From the NCBI GenBank assembly GCA_004791255.1, contig SRUQ01000006.1, positions 310,001 to 374,000 on the forward strand: a stretch of DNA of 64,000 nucleotides, written 5' to 3'. Position 1 is the stretch's first letter. Each line of letters begins with the position of its first letter. The notes beneath the pieces were generated by a model, which ran no database searches, was not told where the DNA came from, and saw nothing but the letters and a program-made list of their open reading frames with translations. The position numbers and the translations under genes were made by a program. Of this stretch, positions 52,114-59,964 are shown one piece after another. Origin of the DNA: a bacterium M00.F.Ca.ET.205.01.1.1 (lineage in GTDB: Bacteria > Pseudomonadota > Alphaproteobacteria > Rhizobiales > Rhizobiaceae).

Positions 52114-52869
52114 TCAATGCCCGCCGGATTTCTTCCGCCGCCGCGCCAGCATGTTGAGCCCCTCGACCAGCGCCGAAAAACCCATCGCTGCGTAAATATA
52201 GCCCTTGGGCACGTGGTAGCCCATGCCGTCGGCGATCAGCGTCATGCCGATCATCAACAGGAAGCCCAGCGCCAGCATGACGATTGTGGGGTTCTTGGCG
52301 ATGAAGTTCGCCAGCGGCGTTGCCGCCAGCATCATGACGCTCACCGCGACGATCACGGCGATGTACATGATGGCAATCTCATCGGTCATGCCGACGGCGG
52401 TGATGATGGAATCGATCGAGAAGACGAGGTCGAGCAGCAGGATCTGGAAGATCGCGCCGGCAAGGCTCATCTGCAGCGTGCCGACCATCGTATCCTGATG
52501 GTCCTGCGGATCGACCGTGTGGTGGATTTCCTTGGTCGCCTTCCAGACCAGGAACAGGCCGCCGGCGATCAGGATCAGGTCGCGCCAGGAGAAGCCGTGG
52601 CCCAAGGCAGTGAACACCGGCGCCGTCAGCTGGACGATGATGGAGATGGTGGCAAGCAGCACCAGCCGCATGATGAGCGCCGCCGAGATGCCGAGGCGGC
52701 GGGCGCGGGCGCGCTGTTCTTCCGGCAATTTGTTGGTCAGGATTGAGATGAAGATCAGATTGTCGATGCCGAGCACGATCTCGAGCACCACCAGCGTCAG
52801 CAAAGCGACCCATGCGGTTGGATCAGACACGAATTGAAAATGCGGCGCCAGGAATTCAACGAGCTGCAT
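52114..52869 (-). CDS. TerC-family membrane protein
   Basis: This 251-residue product has about seven membrane segments. The family motifs are LEIVLGIDNLIFISIL near the N terminus and LLDLVFSIDSIITAVGM in the middle, each with an Asp in the membrane. A later GMTLIADGMGYHVPKGYI segment follows. TerC relatives are linked to metal (Mn, tellurite) handling; here it is a stand-alone gene. A palindromic repeat lies upstream. Its end is 134 bases from the VOC gene (convergent). Confidence 0.92.
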   Translation of the reverse strand: MQLVEFLAPHFQFVSDPTAWVALLTLVVLEIVLGIDNLIFISILTNKLPEEQRARARRLGISAALIMRLVLLATISIIVQLTAPVFTALGHGFSWRDLILIAGGLFLVWKATKEIHHTVDPQDHQDTMVGTLQMSLAGAIFQILLLDLVFSIDSIITAVGMTDEIAIMYIAVIVAVSVMMLAATPLANFIAKNPTIVMLALGFLLMIGMTLIADGMGYHVPKGYIYAAMGFSALVEGLNMLARRRKKSGGH

Positions 52870-52895
52870 GGAGGTCGTCCCCTCTACGATCTAAG

Positions 52896-52940
52896 GCATG
52901 TCGCCCAAAAGTGCGTCGCGGTTTCGGGATCACGACATGC
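52896..52940. repeat. GCATGTCG palindromic repeat, copy 4
   Basis: GCATGTCGCCCAAAAGTG at the left end and ACGACATGC at the right end, with CGGTTTCGGG inside (one base different from the family core CGGTTTTGGG). It lies between terC and ymdB. Confidence 0.85.
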
Positions 52941-52955
52941 TTAACCAACAAAATC

Positions 52956-52997
52956 AAAAGCGCGCCGCATCAGACAGGTCGAACGCGACGCGCTTTT
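52956..52997 (-). terminator. Hairpin downstream of ymdB
   Basis: AAAAGCGCG at 52956-52964 pairs with CGCGCTTTT at 52989-52997 around a 24-base loop. On the minus strand the TTTTGATTTTG tract follows. It lies 48 bases past the ymdB stop. Confidence 0.55.
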
Positions 52998-53044
52998 TAA
53001 ACAGTGTCGTCGCCAGTTAGGTACTATGCTCACCCATATCAATG

Positions 53045-53869
53045 TCACGACCAGAAGGATGGCGCGGTTTCCTCCAGTCGCGGCCCGCGACGAAACGGCG
53101 CGATCTTCTCGGTGAGCCCTGTGCGATCGGAAATAGTGACGCCGACACCGCACAATGTCGCCGGACCGGTGGCCGCTTCGAAACGCCCTTTCGGTACCTT
53201 CGACAGGAACCGGTTGAGCGGCTCCTCCTTCTCCATGCCGAGCGAGGAATCATAGTCGCCGCACATGCCGGCATCCGACATATAGCCGGTGCCGCCATTG
53301 AGGATCTGGTGGTCGCCGGTCGGCTGGTGCGTATGAGTGCCGATGACGAGACTGGCGCGACCGTCCACGAAATGCGCGAAGCACATTTTCTCCGAGGTTG
53401 CCTCGGCGTGGAAATCGATGACCACCGCATCGGCCTGTTCGCCGAGCGGACAGGCCGCAAGCTCGCGCTCGCCGGCTTGGAAGGGATCGTCGAGTTCGGG
53501 ATGCATGAACACCCGGCCCATGATGTTGGCCACCAGAACCCGCGCGCCGTTCTTGGCGATGTAGACGCCCGAGCCACGCCCCGGCGTGCCCTTGGGAAAA
53601 TTGGAGGGGCGCAGAAAGCGCTGTTCGCGCGGCGCGAAGGCCAGCGCGTCGCGCTGGTCCCAGACATGGTTGCCGGTGGTCACGACGTCGGCGCCGGCCG
53701 CGATCGTCTCGCGAAAGATCTCTTCGGTGATGCCGAAGCCGCCGGCGGCGTTCTCGCCATTGACGATGACGAAGTCGAGTTTGAAGTCGGCGATCAGGCC
53801 GGGCAGTTGTTCCCAAACCGCCGTGCGTCCCGTCTTGCCGACCATGTCACCGAGGAAAAGAAGTCTCAT
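53045..53869 (-). CDS. ymdB: YmdB-family metallophosphoesterase
   Basis: This 274-residue product belongs to the TIGR00282-type phosphodiesterases. Metal ligands are in FLGDMVGKTGR, VNGENAAGGFG, TTGNHVWDQ, DFHAEATSEK and GTHTHQPTGDH, a complete set. Relatives cleave 2',3' and 3',5' cyclic nucleotides; the cellular role here is open. It follows fthC on the same strand by 66 bases and ends in a hairpin. Confidence 0.93.
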   Translation of the reverse strand: MRLLFLGDMVGKTGRTAVWEQLPGLIADFKLDFVIVNGENAAGGFGITEEIFRETIAAGADVVTTGNHVWDQRDALAFAPREQRFLRPSNFPKGTPGRGSGVYIAKNGARVLVANIMGRVFMHPELDDPFQAGERELAACPLGEQADAVVIDFHAEATSEKMCFAHFVDGRASLVIGTHTHQPTGDHQILNGGTGYMSDAGMCGDYDSSLGMEKEEPLNRFLSKVPKGRFEAATGPATLCGVGVTISDRTGLTEKIAPFRRGPRLEETAPSFWS

Positions 53870-53935
53870 GGGATCCCGAACCGAAAGTCAGTGTTGCATG
53901 ACTTTTTGCTAGAGATCATGCATGGCGAAATCTAT

Positions 53936-54523
53936 CTACAATTGCGGCACGAAGCGGCGCAACCCACTCTCGGTCAGTATTTCCGGAATGACCACGTCGT
54001 GGTTCTCGTCCGGAACCTGCGCCACCTCCTGGCAATCGAAGGCGATGCCGATCAGCCGCGGCGGCTGCCCCTTGTCGGTGAGCTTGGCGATCGCGCGGTC
54101 ATAATAGCCGGCGCCGTAGCCGATGCGGTGGCCGCGCCCATCGAAAGCAGCGAGCGGCACCAGCATCAGCGCGGGGTCGAGCACCGCGGCCTCCTCATGC
54201 GGGCCGACCGTGCCGAACCCCATATCGACCATCGGCGCGCCGCGCACCAGTTCGCGAAAGACGATGGTGGACTTGTCGAGGATGGCGGGCAGGCAAAGCC
54301 GCGCGCCCTTTTCGCGCAACGCGAACATCAAGGGCCGGACGTCGACCTCCGAGCGCATCGGCCAGAAACCGGAAACGATCTGTCCCGGATCGACGGCGAT
54401 CTGGTCACGCGCCGTCTCCGCCATTTCGAGCGCGATTTCCACCCGCCAGAATTCGTCGAGCGCATCCCGGCGCCCAAGCGCTTCCTTGCGCAGATGTTTT
54501 TTCAGGTCTCTGTGAGAGGTCAT
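53936..54523 (-). CDS. fthC: 5-formyltetrahydrofolate cyclo-ligase
   Basis: This enzyme converts 5-formyl-THF to 5,10-methenyl-THF with ATP. The 195-residue product has the LRKEALGRRDAL N-terminal helix and the C-terminal signature AAFDGRGHRIGYGAGYYDRA, with the nucleotide loop glycine-rich. In many proteobacteria this gene lies directly downstream of the 6S RNA gene, and a probable 6S RNA is indeed upstream here. The ATG at 54523 gives the family start. Confidence 0.95.
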   Translation of the reverse strand: MTSHRDLKKHLRKEALGRRDALDEFWRVEIALEMAETARDQIAVDPGQIVSGFWPMRSEVDVRPLMFALREKGARLCLPAILDKSTIVFRELVRGAPMVDMGFGTVGPHEEAAVLDPALMLVPLAAFDGRGHRIGYGAGYYDRAIAKLTDKGQPPRLIGIAFDCQEVAQVPDENHDVVIPEILTESGLRRFVPQL

Positions 54524-54734
54524 GCGGCCAAACTAGAAAAGGTCAGATTTGGATGGAGTTTTGAGAGCGACGTTTTTTACCGCAGGATCCACCGAAGTGT
54601 CAGCGGTTCGGTGACATGATCATGCGAAACAACACGTCAGCGGAGCGACTTTTCGTTCGTGAGCACCGCACAAAGCGGCGCGACGACAAAATCCGCCAGA
54701 TATGGCCTTTTCGATAAGTGACGATCCACACAAC
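54524..54734. other. Leader between the probable 6S RNA and fthC
   Basis: About 210 bases with no open frame of note. No clear terminator or promoter is visible, so read-through from the RNA gene into fthC is possible. Confidence 0.4.
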
Positions 54735-54878
54735 CGGTGGAGAGGTCGATCCCGGGTGCCTACAAAGTAGGTGGGCGCCGTGTGAGAAAACCCACGGGTC
54801 TTCCCAGGGACAGCTCCCTAAGGATCGTTAAGGCCCCGGGGAAAAGTGTCTCCTGCCGGGAAGCGCAGACCGTCTCGC
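54735..54878 (-). ncRNA. ssrS: Probable 6S RNA
   Basis: On the minus strand GAGA-C-GGUC (54876 downward) pairs with GACC-UCUC ending at 54740, closing the molecule. Inside, UCCCGG pairs with CCGGGA. The interior has open single-stranded segments and hairpins (GGGA/UCCC tip, CCGUG/CACGG, CCUAC/GUAGG). A -10-like TATATT lies at 54886-54881, giving an RNA of about 145 nt. Position directly upstream of fthC matches the conserved ssrS-fthC order. The sequence was not compared with a model. Confidence 0.72.
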
Positions 54879-55019
54879 CCAATATAGGCCTATGGCCTCC
54901 CGAGCGCCAGAGAGATGGCGTTCTTTCCGTGCCGCCCTCATAGGCCGCCATCGCCAACCCACCCTTGCGCGCGCCGAGCCGCCTCCTTACGGTCGCCCGG
55001 AATGGATCGAGGAGAAAAA

Positions 55020-55859
55020 ATGCGCTTCGAAGGCACGGCGGCCTATGTCGCCGACAAGGATCTGATGGTGGCGGTCAACGCCGCGATCGCGCTCGAGCGG
55101 CCGCTGCTGGTCAAGGGCGAACCTGGCACCGGCAAGACGGAACTCGCCCGCCAGGTGGCGGCCGCACTCGGCCTCGACCTCATCGAATGGCACGTCAAGT
55201 CGACGACGCGGGCGCAGCAGGGCCTCTACGAATACGATGCCGTGTCGCGGCTGCGCGACAGCCAGCTTGGGGACGAGCGCTTCAACGAGATCAAAAACTA
55301 CATCAGGCGCGGCAAGCTGTGGGAGGCTTTCTCCGCCGGCAAGAAAGTAGTGCTGCTGATCGACGAGATCGACAAGGCCGACATCGAATTCCCCAACGAT
55401 TTGTTGCAGGAACTCGATAAGATGGAGTTCTTCGTCTACGAGACCGGCGAGACCATCCGCGCCGCCGTGCGCCCCATCGTCATCATCACTTCGAACAACG
55501 AGAAGGAACTGCCGGACGCCTTCCTGCGCCGCTGCTTCTTCCACTACATCCGCTTTCCCGACGTCGACACGCTGCACAGGATTGTCGACGTCCACTATCC
55601 CGGCATCAAGCAGACTCTGGTGCGCGCGGCGCTGACCCAGTTTTACGAAATCCGCGACGTGCCCGGCCTGAAGAAAAAGCCCTCGACCTCGGAAGCGCTC
55701 GACTGGATCCGCCTACTGGTCGCCGACGACATCGCGCCCGAGGATCTGCGCGCCGACCCAAAGAACGCCCTGCCCAAACTGCATGGCGCGCTGTTGAAGA
55801 ATGAACAGGATGTGCACCTGTTCGAACGGCTGGCGTTCATGGCGCGGCGGCAACAGTAG
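55020..55859 (+). CDS. MoxR-type AAA ATPase
   Basis: This 279-residue product has Walker A LLVKGEPGTGKTELARQV, Walker B VVLLIDEIDKADIEF and sensor 1 IVIITSNNEKELPDAFLRR, then a small C-terminal lid. MoxR proteins act with von Willebrand factor A partners to mature metalloenzymes. The VWA partner expected next is found only at 57081, after a GNAT gene and hicAB. The ATG at 55020 follows GAGGAG. Confidence 0.94.
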   Translation: MRFEGTAAYVADKDLMVAVNAAIALERPLLVKGEPGTGKTELARQVAAALGLDLIEWHVKSTTRAQQGLYEYDAVSRLRDSQLGDERFNEIKNYIRRGKLWEAFSAGKKVVLLIDEIDKADIEFPNDLLQELDKMEFFVYETGETIRAAVRPIVIITSNNEKELPDAFLRRCFFHYIRFPDVDTLHRIVDVHYPGIKQTLVRAALTQFYEIRDVPGLKKKPSTSEALDWIRLLVADDIAPEDLRADPKNALPKLHGALLKNEQDVHLFERLAFMARRQQ

Positions 55860-55950
55860 ACGCCAGCGACAGCGCTTTTCCTGCCGGTGGACCGTTGCCG
55901 GCAAGCGGCGACTGGCGCAGCTTCGGTCCACAGACTTTGGAGGAAACGAA

Positions 55951-56397
55951 ATGACCGAGATAACCGTCCGCCCACTGGCGAAGACTGACCACGCCGACTG
56001 GCGCCGCCTGTGGACCGACTATCTGACCTTCTACGAGACCAAGCTGCCGGAAGAGGTCTACGCCGTCACCTGGAAGCGGCTGTTCACCGAAGGCGAGTTC
56101 GAGCCGAAAGGTTTTATCGCCACGCTCGACGGCAAGGCAGTAGGCCTCACCCACTATCTCTACCACCGCTCCGGCTGGTCGGAGAAAAACAACTGCTATC
56201 TGCAGGATCTGTTCGCCGACCCGCAGGTGCGCGGCAAGGGCATCGGAGCCGCCCTGATCGAAGCGGTCAAGCAGGAGGCCGGCAAGATCGGCGTCAAGAA
56301 CGTCTACTGGATGACGCACGAGACCAACGCCACCGCGGGCAAGCTCTACGACCACGTGGCGCGCCGCACCGGTTTCATCGAATACGATTTGCTGTGA
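55951..56397 (+). CDS. GNAT-family N-acetyltransferase
   Basis: This 148-residue product has the GNAT fold. The acetyl-CoA loop is in DPQVRGKGIGAALIEAVKQ (the Q/R-x-x-G-x-G/A pattern) at about residues 93-111. The C-terminal N-A-T-A-G-K-L-Y-D-H-V helix and a final GFIEYDLL complete it. TTTGGAGGAAACGAA precedes the ATG at 55951. Substrate unknown. It is followed by the hicAB promoter after 14 bases. Confidence 0.9.
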   Translation: MTEITVRPLAKTDHADWRRLWTDYLTFYETKLPEEVYAVTWKRLFTEGEFEPKGFIATLDGKAVGLTHYLYHRSGWSEKNNCYLQDLFADPQVRGKGIGAALIEAVKQEAGKIGVKNVYWMTHETNATAGKLYDHVARRTGFIEYDLL

Positions 56398-56411
56398 CGC
56401 ATAGCAAACGA

Positions 56412-56440
56412 TTGATATAGCTCCGATTGCGCAATATATT
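56412..56440 (+). promoter_or_regulatory. hicAB promoter
   Basis: TTGATA at 56412-56417, 17 bases, TATATT at 56435-56440. The hicA ATG is 20 bases further. The -10 lies inside the palindrome at 56428-56445. Confidence 0.75.
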
Positions 56441-56445
56441 GCGCA
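56428..56445. promoter_or_regulatory. Perfect 18-base palindrome, HicB operator
   Basis: TGCGCAATATATTGCGCA reads the same on both strands and covers the -10 box of the hicAB promoter. A ribbon-helix-helix dimer of the antitoxin would block transcription there. Confidence 0.8.
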
Positions 56446-56460
56446 CAGATTGGATGCGTG

Positions 56461-56655
56461 ATGGCACTGTTCGAAACCAACACGCGCAAGATCGTAACGA
56501 GGCTTTTGCAGGATGGCTGGGTCAGTGTCGGCGGTGGCAAGCACGACAAGTATGAGCATCCGGCACGGCCCGAGATCATAATCATCGTGCCTCGGCATCG
56601 TGAACAATCTCCGGGGGTTGCGCGGTCAATCGCTCGGCTGGCTGGATGGATTTGA
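56461..56655 (+). CDS. hicA: HicA-type mRNA interferase toxin
   Basis: HicA is a small double-stranded-RNA-binding-fold toxin that cleaves mRNA. The 64-residue product has the family pattern KIVTRLLQDGWVSVGGGKHDKYEHP, in which the His after the GGGK turn is the catalytic position, and ends VARSIARLAGWI. The ATG at 56461 is used (a GTG lies one codon before). It comes first in the pair and is followed by hicB after 10 bases. Confidence 0.88.
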   Translation: MALFETNTRKIVTRLLQDGWVSVGGGKHDKYEHPARPEIIIIVPRHREQSPGVARSIARLAGWI

Positions 56656-56665
56656 GGACGGACAC

Positions 56666-57070
56666 ATGACGCACTATGTCGGAATTCTGGATGGCGCGGA
56701 TAATGTCTGGGGCGTGCGGGTCCCTGACCTTCCGGGTTGCTATGGCGGTGGCGCGAGCCCAGAGGAAGCGATTGCCGATGTTACATCGGCGATGCGCGAA
56801 TGGGTTGAAGCGCGAATGGCCAAAACGGCTTCCTTGCCGGAAGCAAGGACAGTGGCCGATCTGCTGCGAGTGAATGAAATCGATAGCGCGGCCGGCGAAT
56901 CCGCCGTGATGATCCCGGTACTTATAGATTCAGGGCGGCCCGTTCGAGCCAACCTGTCACTTGACGCCGGTCTCCTGGCCGCGATCGATGCCGAGGCCAG
57001 TCGTCGCGGCCTGACGCGCTCCGCTTTTATTGCAAGCGCCGCACGCGAGAAGATCGAAGGCCACAGGTAA
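56666..57070 (+). CDS. hicB: HicB-type antitoxin with ribbon-helix-helix domain
   Basis: This 134-residue product has the degenerate RNase-H-like HicB domain (YVGILDGADNVWGVRVPDLPGC, ASPEEAIADVTSAMREWVE) that masks HicA. A C-terminal RHH DNA-binding part follows (RANLSLDAGLLAAIDAEASRRGLTRSAFI in sections). The ATG at 56666 fits the family. RHH binding to the palindrome at 56428-56445 would repress the unit. It ends 10 bases before the VWA gene, which may share the transcript. Confidence 0.9.
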   Translation: MTHYVGILDGADNVWGVRVPDLPGCYGGGASPEEAIADVTSAMREWVEARMAKTASLPEARTVADLLRVNEIDSAAGESAVMIPVLIDSGRPVRANLSLDAGLLAAIDAEASRRGLTRSAFIASAAREKIEGHR

Positions 57071-57080
57071 CGACCCGCCA

Positions 57081-58271
57081 ATGTTCCTTCCCTTCTTCCT
57101 CGAATTGAAGGCCGCGCGGGTTCCCGTTTCGCTGCGGGAATATCTGTCGCTGCTCGAGGGGCTGGAGGCCGGACTGGTCGACTATGATGTCGAGGGTTTT
57201 TACTATCTCGCCCGCGCCGCCTTGGTGAAGGACGAGCGCCACATCGACCGCTTCGACCAAGTGTTCGCGCATGTCTTCAAGGGCATAGAGGCGCTCGGCG
57301 GCCCGGATGCCGTCGACGTCGCCGATATCCCTGAGGAATGGCTGCGCCGGCTGGCCGAAAAGCACCTGACCGAGGAAGAGAAAAAACTGGTCGAGGCGCT
57401 CGGCGGTTTCGAAAAGCTGATGGAGACGCTGAAACAGCGGCTGGAGGAGCAGAAAGGCCGCCACCAGGGTGGCTCGAAATGGATCGGCACCGGCGGGACC
57501 TCGCCCTTCGGCGCCTATGGCTACAACCCCGAAGGCGTGCGCATCGGCCAGCACGAGAGCCGCAACCGCAGCGCGGTGAAGGTCTGGGACAAGCGCGAGT
57601 TCAGAAATTTCGACGATGCGGTCGAACTCGGCACCCGCAACATCAAGGTGGCGCTGAAGCGCTTGCGCCGCTGGGTGCGCGAGGGCGCCGAGGAGGAGTT
57701 CGACCTGCCCGGTACCATCCACGCCACCGCCGAGCACGGTTATCTCGACGTCAAGACGCGGCCCGAGCGGCGAAACGCTGTAAAGCTCCTGATGTTCTTC
57801 GATGTCGGCGGCTCGATGGATGATCACATCAAAAGCGTCGAGGAATTGTTCTCGGCCGCCCGCGCCGAATTCCGCCAGCTCGAATATTTCTACTTCCACA
57901 ACTGTCTCTACGAGAGCGTGTGGAAGGACAATCGCCGACGCCATGCCGAGACGATCCCGACCTTTGACCTCCTCCACAAATACGGCCCCGACTACAAGGT
58001 CATCGTCGTCGGCGACGCCTCGATGAGCCCTTACGAAATCGCGCATCCCGGCGGCTCGGTCGAACATTGGAACCCGGAAGCCGGCGCCGTCTGGCTCGGC
58101 CGCCTTTTGCAGCAATGGCCGAACGCAGTATGGCTCAACCCCGAAAGCCAGAAGAACTGGGGCTTCACCCATTCGATCGCCATGATCAGAGACATCTTCA
58201 GCGGCCGCATGTTTCCGATGACGCTCGCCGGGCTGGAAGCGGCGACGAAACAGCTTTCGAGAAAACACTGA
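57081..58271 (+). CDS. CoxE-like von Willebrand factor A protein
   Basis: This 396-residue product has a helical N part, a basic middle (KRLRRWVREGAEEEFDL) and a C-terminal VWA domain. The MIDAS begins MFFDVGGSMDDH, keeping D-x-G-x-S, with a Ser/Thr and Asp further on (VVVGDASMSPYEI). It is the partner of the MoxR ATPase at 55020. The two would normally be adjacent; 1.2 kb with a GNAT gene and hicAB separates them. It may be transcribed with hicAB or from its own promoter. Confidence 0.9.
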   Translation: MFLPFFLELKAARVPVSLREYLSLLEGLEAGLVDYDVEGFYYLARAALVKDERHIDRFDQVFAHVFKGIEALGGPDAVDVADIPEEWLRRLAEKHLTEEEKKLVEALGGFEKLMETLKQRLEEQKGRHQGGSKWIGTGGTSPFGAYGYNPEGVRIGQHESRNRSAVKVWDKREFRNFDDAVELGTRNIKVALKRLRRWVREGAEEEFDLPGTIHATAEHGYLDVKTRPERRNAVKLLMFFDVGGSMDDHIKSVEELFSAARAEFRQLEYFYFHNCLYESVWKDNRRRHAETIPTFDLLHKYGPDYKVIVVGDASMSPYEIAHPGGSVEHWNPEAGAVWLGRLLQQWPNAVWLNPESQKNWGFTHSIAMIRDIFSGRMFPMTLAGLEAATKQLSRKH

Positions 58272-58289
58272 GCAATTTCCGGAGCTACC

Positions 58290-59087
58290 ATGACCTGCTT
58301 CCTCTGCCTGCAATGCGGCGTCCAGTTCGCTGCGACTGAGACGCCGCCTGAGTACTGCCCGATCTGCGAAGACGAACGGCAGTTTGTGCGCTGGGAGGGC
58401 CAGGCGTGGATCACAGAGCAAGAGCTCTCTGCCGGGCATAGACTGGTGATGAGGGACGATGCCGGCGTGCTCGGCTTCGGCATCGAGCAGCGCTTCGCCA
58501 TCGGCCAGCGGGCGCAACTCGTGCAGACGCCGCACGGCAACGTGCTGTGGGACTGCGTCTCGATGGTGAGCGACGAGGCTGTGGCCGAGATCAACCGGCG
58601 CGGCGGCCTGGCCGCCATCGCCATCTCGCACTGCCATTTCTATTCGGCGATGGCCTGTTGGAGCGGGGCCTTTGGCGGCGTGCCGATCTATCTCCATGCC
58701 GATGACCGGCAATGGATCATGCGGCCGCATCCCTCGATCATCAGTTGGCAAGGCGAGACGCTGGCCCTCAATCCGTCGTTGACGCTCATCCGCTGCGGCG
58801 GCCATTTTGCCGGCAGCCAGGTGCTGCATTGGCAGCGCGAGGGCGGCAACGCCCTGCTGACCGGGGACACGGTGCAGGTGACGCCGACGCGCCGCCATGT
58901 CAGCTTCATGTACAGCTACCCGAACCAGATACCGCTCAACGCGGCGGCCGTGCGCCGCATCGCGGCGGCACTGGAACCCTTCGACTTCGACGACATCCGC
59001 GGCGCATGGTGGGACCTGAACATCATCGGGGGCGGCAAGGCAGCGTTCAGCGCATCGGTCGCTCGTTACCTCGCGGCCATCGCATGA
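58290..59087 (+). CDS. MBL-fold protein with N-terminal zinc ribbon and degenerate active site
   Basis: This 265-residue product starts with a small zinc ribbon: C-x-x-C at residues 6 and 9 and C-P-I-C at 23-26. The metallo-beta-lactamase fold follows (GNVLWDCVSMV strand, AAIAISHCHFYSAMACWS at about 108-125, IRCGGHFAGSQVLHW, LLTGDTVQV). The canonical H-x-H-x-D-H reads H-C-H-F-Y-S, so the second metal site is missing. It may bind one metal or none. GGAGCTACC precedes the ATG at 58290. It follows the VWA gene by 18 bases. Confidence 0.85.
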   Translation: MTCFLCLQCGVQFAATETPPEYCPICEDERQFVRWEGQAWITEQELSAGHRLVMRDDAGVLGFGIEQRFAIGQRAQLVQTPHGNVLWDCVSMVSDEAVAEINRRGGLAAIAISHCHFYSAMACWSGAFGGVPIYLHADDRQWIMRPHPSIISWQGETLALNPSLTLIRCGGHFAGSQVLHWQREGGNALLTGDTVQVTPTRRHVSFMYSYPNQIPLNAAAVRRIAAALEPFDFDDIRGAWWDLNIIGGGKAAFSASVARYLAAIA

Positions 59088-59188
59088 TCGCCGATCGAAA
59101 ATGCGAGAAAATCCGGTAACAAGTGCCTATGTTGGAGCGAATATGAGTTGCAACCAATAACGAGCCGCCAAGGCTGAGGAGATTCTTC

Positions 59189-59593
59189 ATGGACACCCAC
59201 GCCTACCCCGTCACCCGCACCGATGCCGAATGGCGCGCCCGGCTGACGCCGGAACAATATGCGGTCATGCGCAACCACGGCACCGAGCGTCCCGGAAGCT
59301 GCGCCCTGCTCTACGAAAAGCGCGCCGGCACGTTTTCCTGCGTCGGCTGCGATCAGCCGCTGTTCGAATCCAAGCTGAAGTTCGAGAGCGGCACCGGCTG
59401 GCCGAGTTTCAACGACCCGGTGCCCGGTTCGGTCGAAAACACGGTCGACCGCAGCTACGGCATGGTCCGCACCGAATGCCATTGCGCCCGCTGCGGCAGT
59501 CACCTCGGCCATGTCTTCGAGGACGGCCCGCCGCCGACCGGCCTGCGCTACTGCATCAACGGCGTGGCGCTGAAATTCGAGCCGGCGGCCTGA
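59189..59593 (+). CDS. msrB: Peptide-methionine (R)-S-oxide reductase
   Basis: MsrB reduces the R form of methionine sulfoxide. The 134-residue product has the structural zinc Cys pairs in SCVGCDQP and HCARCGSH. The substrate region is GTGWPSFNDP, and the catalytic Cys lies in GLRYCINGVALKFEP near the C terminus. The length is normal for the MsrB domain alone; no MsrA is fused. AGGAG precedes the ATG at 59189. It is followed by a strong terminator. Confidence 0.95.
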   Translation: MDTHAYPVTRTDAEWRARLTPEQYAVMRNHGTERPGSCALLYEKRAGTFSCVGCDQPLFESKLKFESGTGWPSFNDPVPGSVENTVDRSYGMVRTECHCARCGSHLGHVFEDGPPPTGLRYCINGVALKFEPAA

Positions 59594-59617
59594 ACGAGCC
59601 GCCGTCGACACATCTTG

Positions 59618-59645
59618 CGAAGGGCGGCTCCGGCCGCCCTTTTTA
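59618..59645 (+). terminator. Terminator of msrB
   Basis: AGGGCGGC at 59621-59628 pairs with GCCGCCCT at 59633-59640, then TTTTT. It lies 28 bases past the msrB stop. On the minus strand it also lies just beyond the stop of the gene at 59659. Confidence 0.85.
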
Positions 59646-59658
59646 TGTGTCTGGCAGC

Positions 59659-59958
59659 TCAGACAACGGTCGAGGCGATCAGCCAGAGCGCCGACCCCAG
59701 CATGAACAGCGAAGCCCTGGCGCCGCCCGCTTTCTCGACCGTGCGCCACACGGCCAAGGTCAGGAAAATATTGTAGGGCACCGGCGCGAAATGCACCGCC
59801 AGCACAAGCGGGAGCGGCATCTTCAGGCCGAGCAGGACCAGGGCGGCCACCGATGAGACGATGCTGATTGCGGTGGCGACGAAGATCGTGTCGCGCCAGA
59901 ACAGCCGCTCGAGCGGCACCTGGCCAAGCCAACGCGAGCGGAAGAAGTCAGCCACCAT
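59659..59958 (-). CDS. Small membrane protein, function unknown
   Basis: This 99-residue product has three hydrophobic segments at about 24-45, 48-70 and 82-99 (IFVATAISIVSSVAALVLLG, LVLAVHFAPVPYNIFLTLAV, SLFMLGSALWLIASTVV). The N terminus carries basic and aromatic residues. I do not recognise the family. It follows the gene at 59965 by 6 bases, so the two form a unit. Confidence 0.75.
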   Translation of the reverse strand: MVADFFRSRWLGQVPLERLFWRDTIFVATAISIVSSVAALVLLGLKMPLPLVLAVHFAPVPYNIFLTLAVWRTVEKAGGARASLFMLGSALWLIASTVV

Positions 59959-59964
59959 AGCGGC

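Noticed and set aside
54737..54943. 68-codon plus-strand open frame
   Set aside because: Overlaps the probable 6S RNA on the other strand and has no RBS or protein-like pattern.
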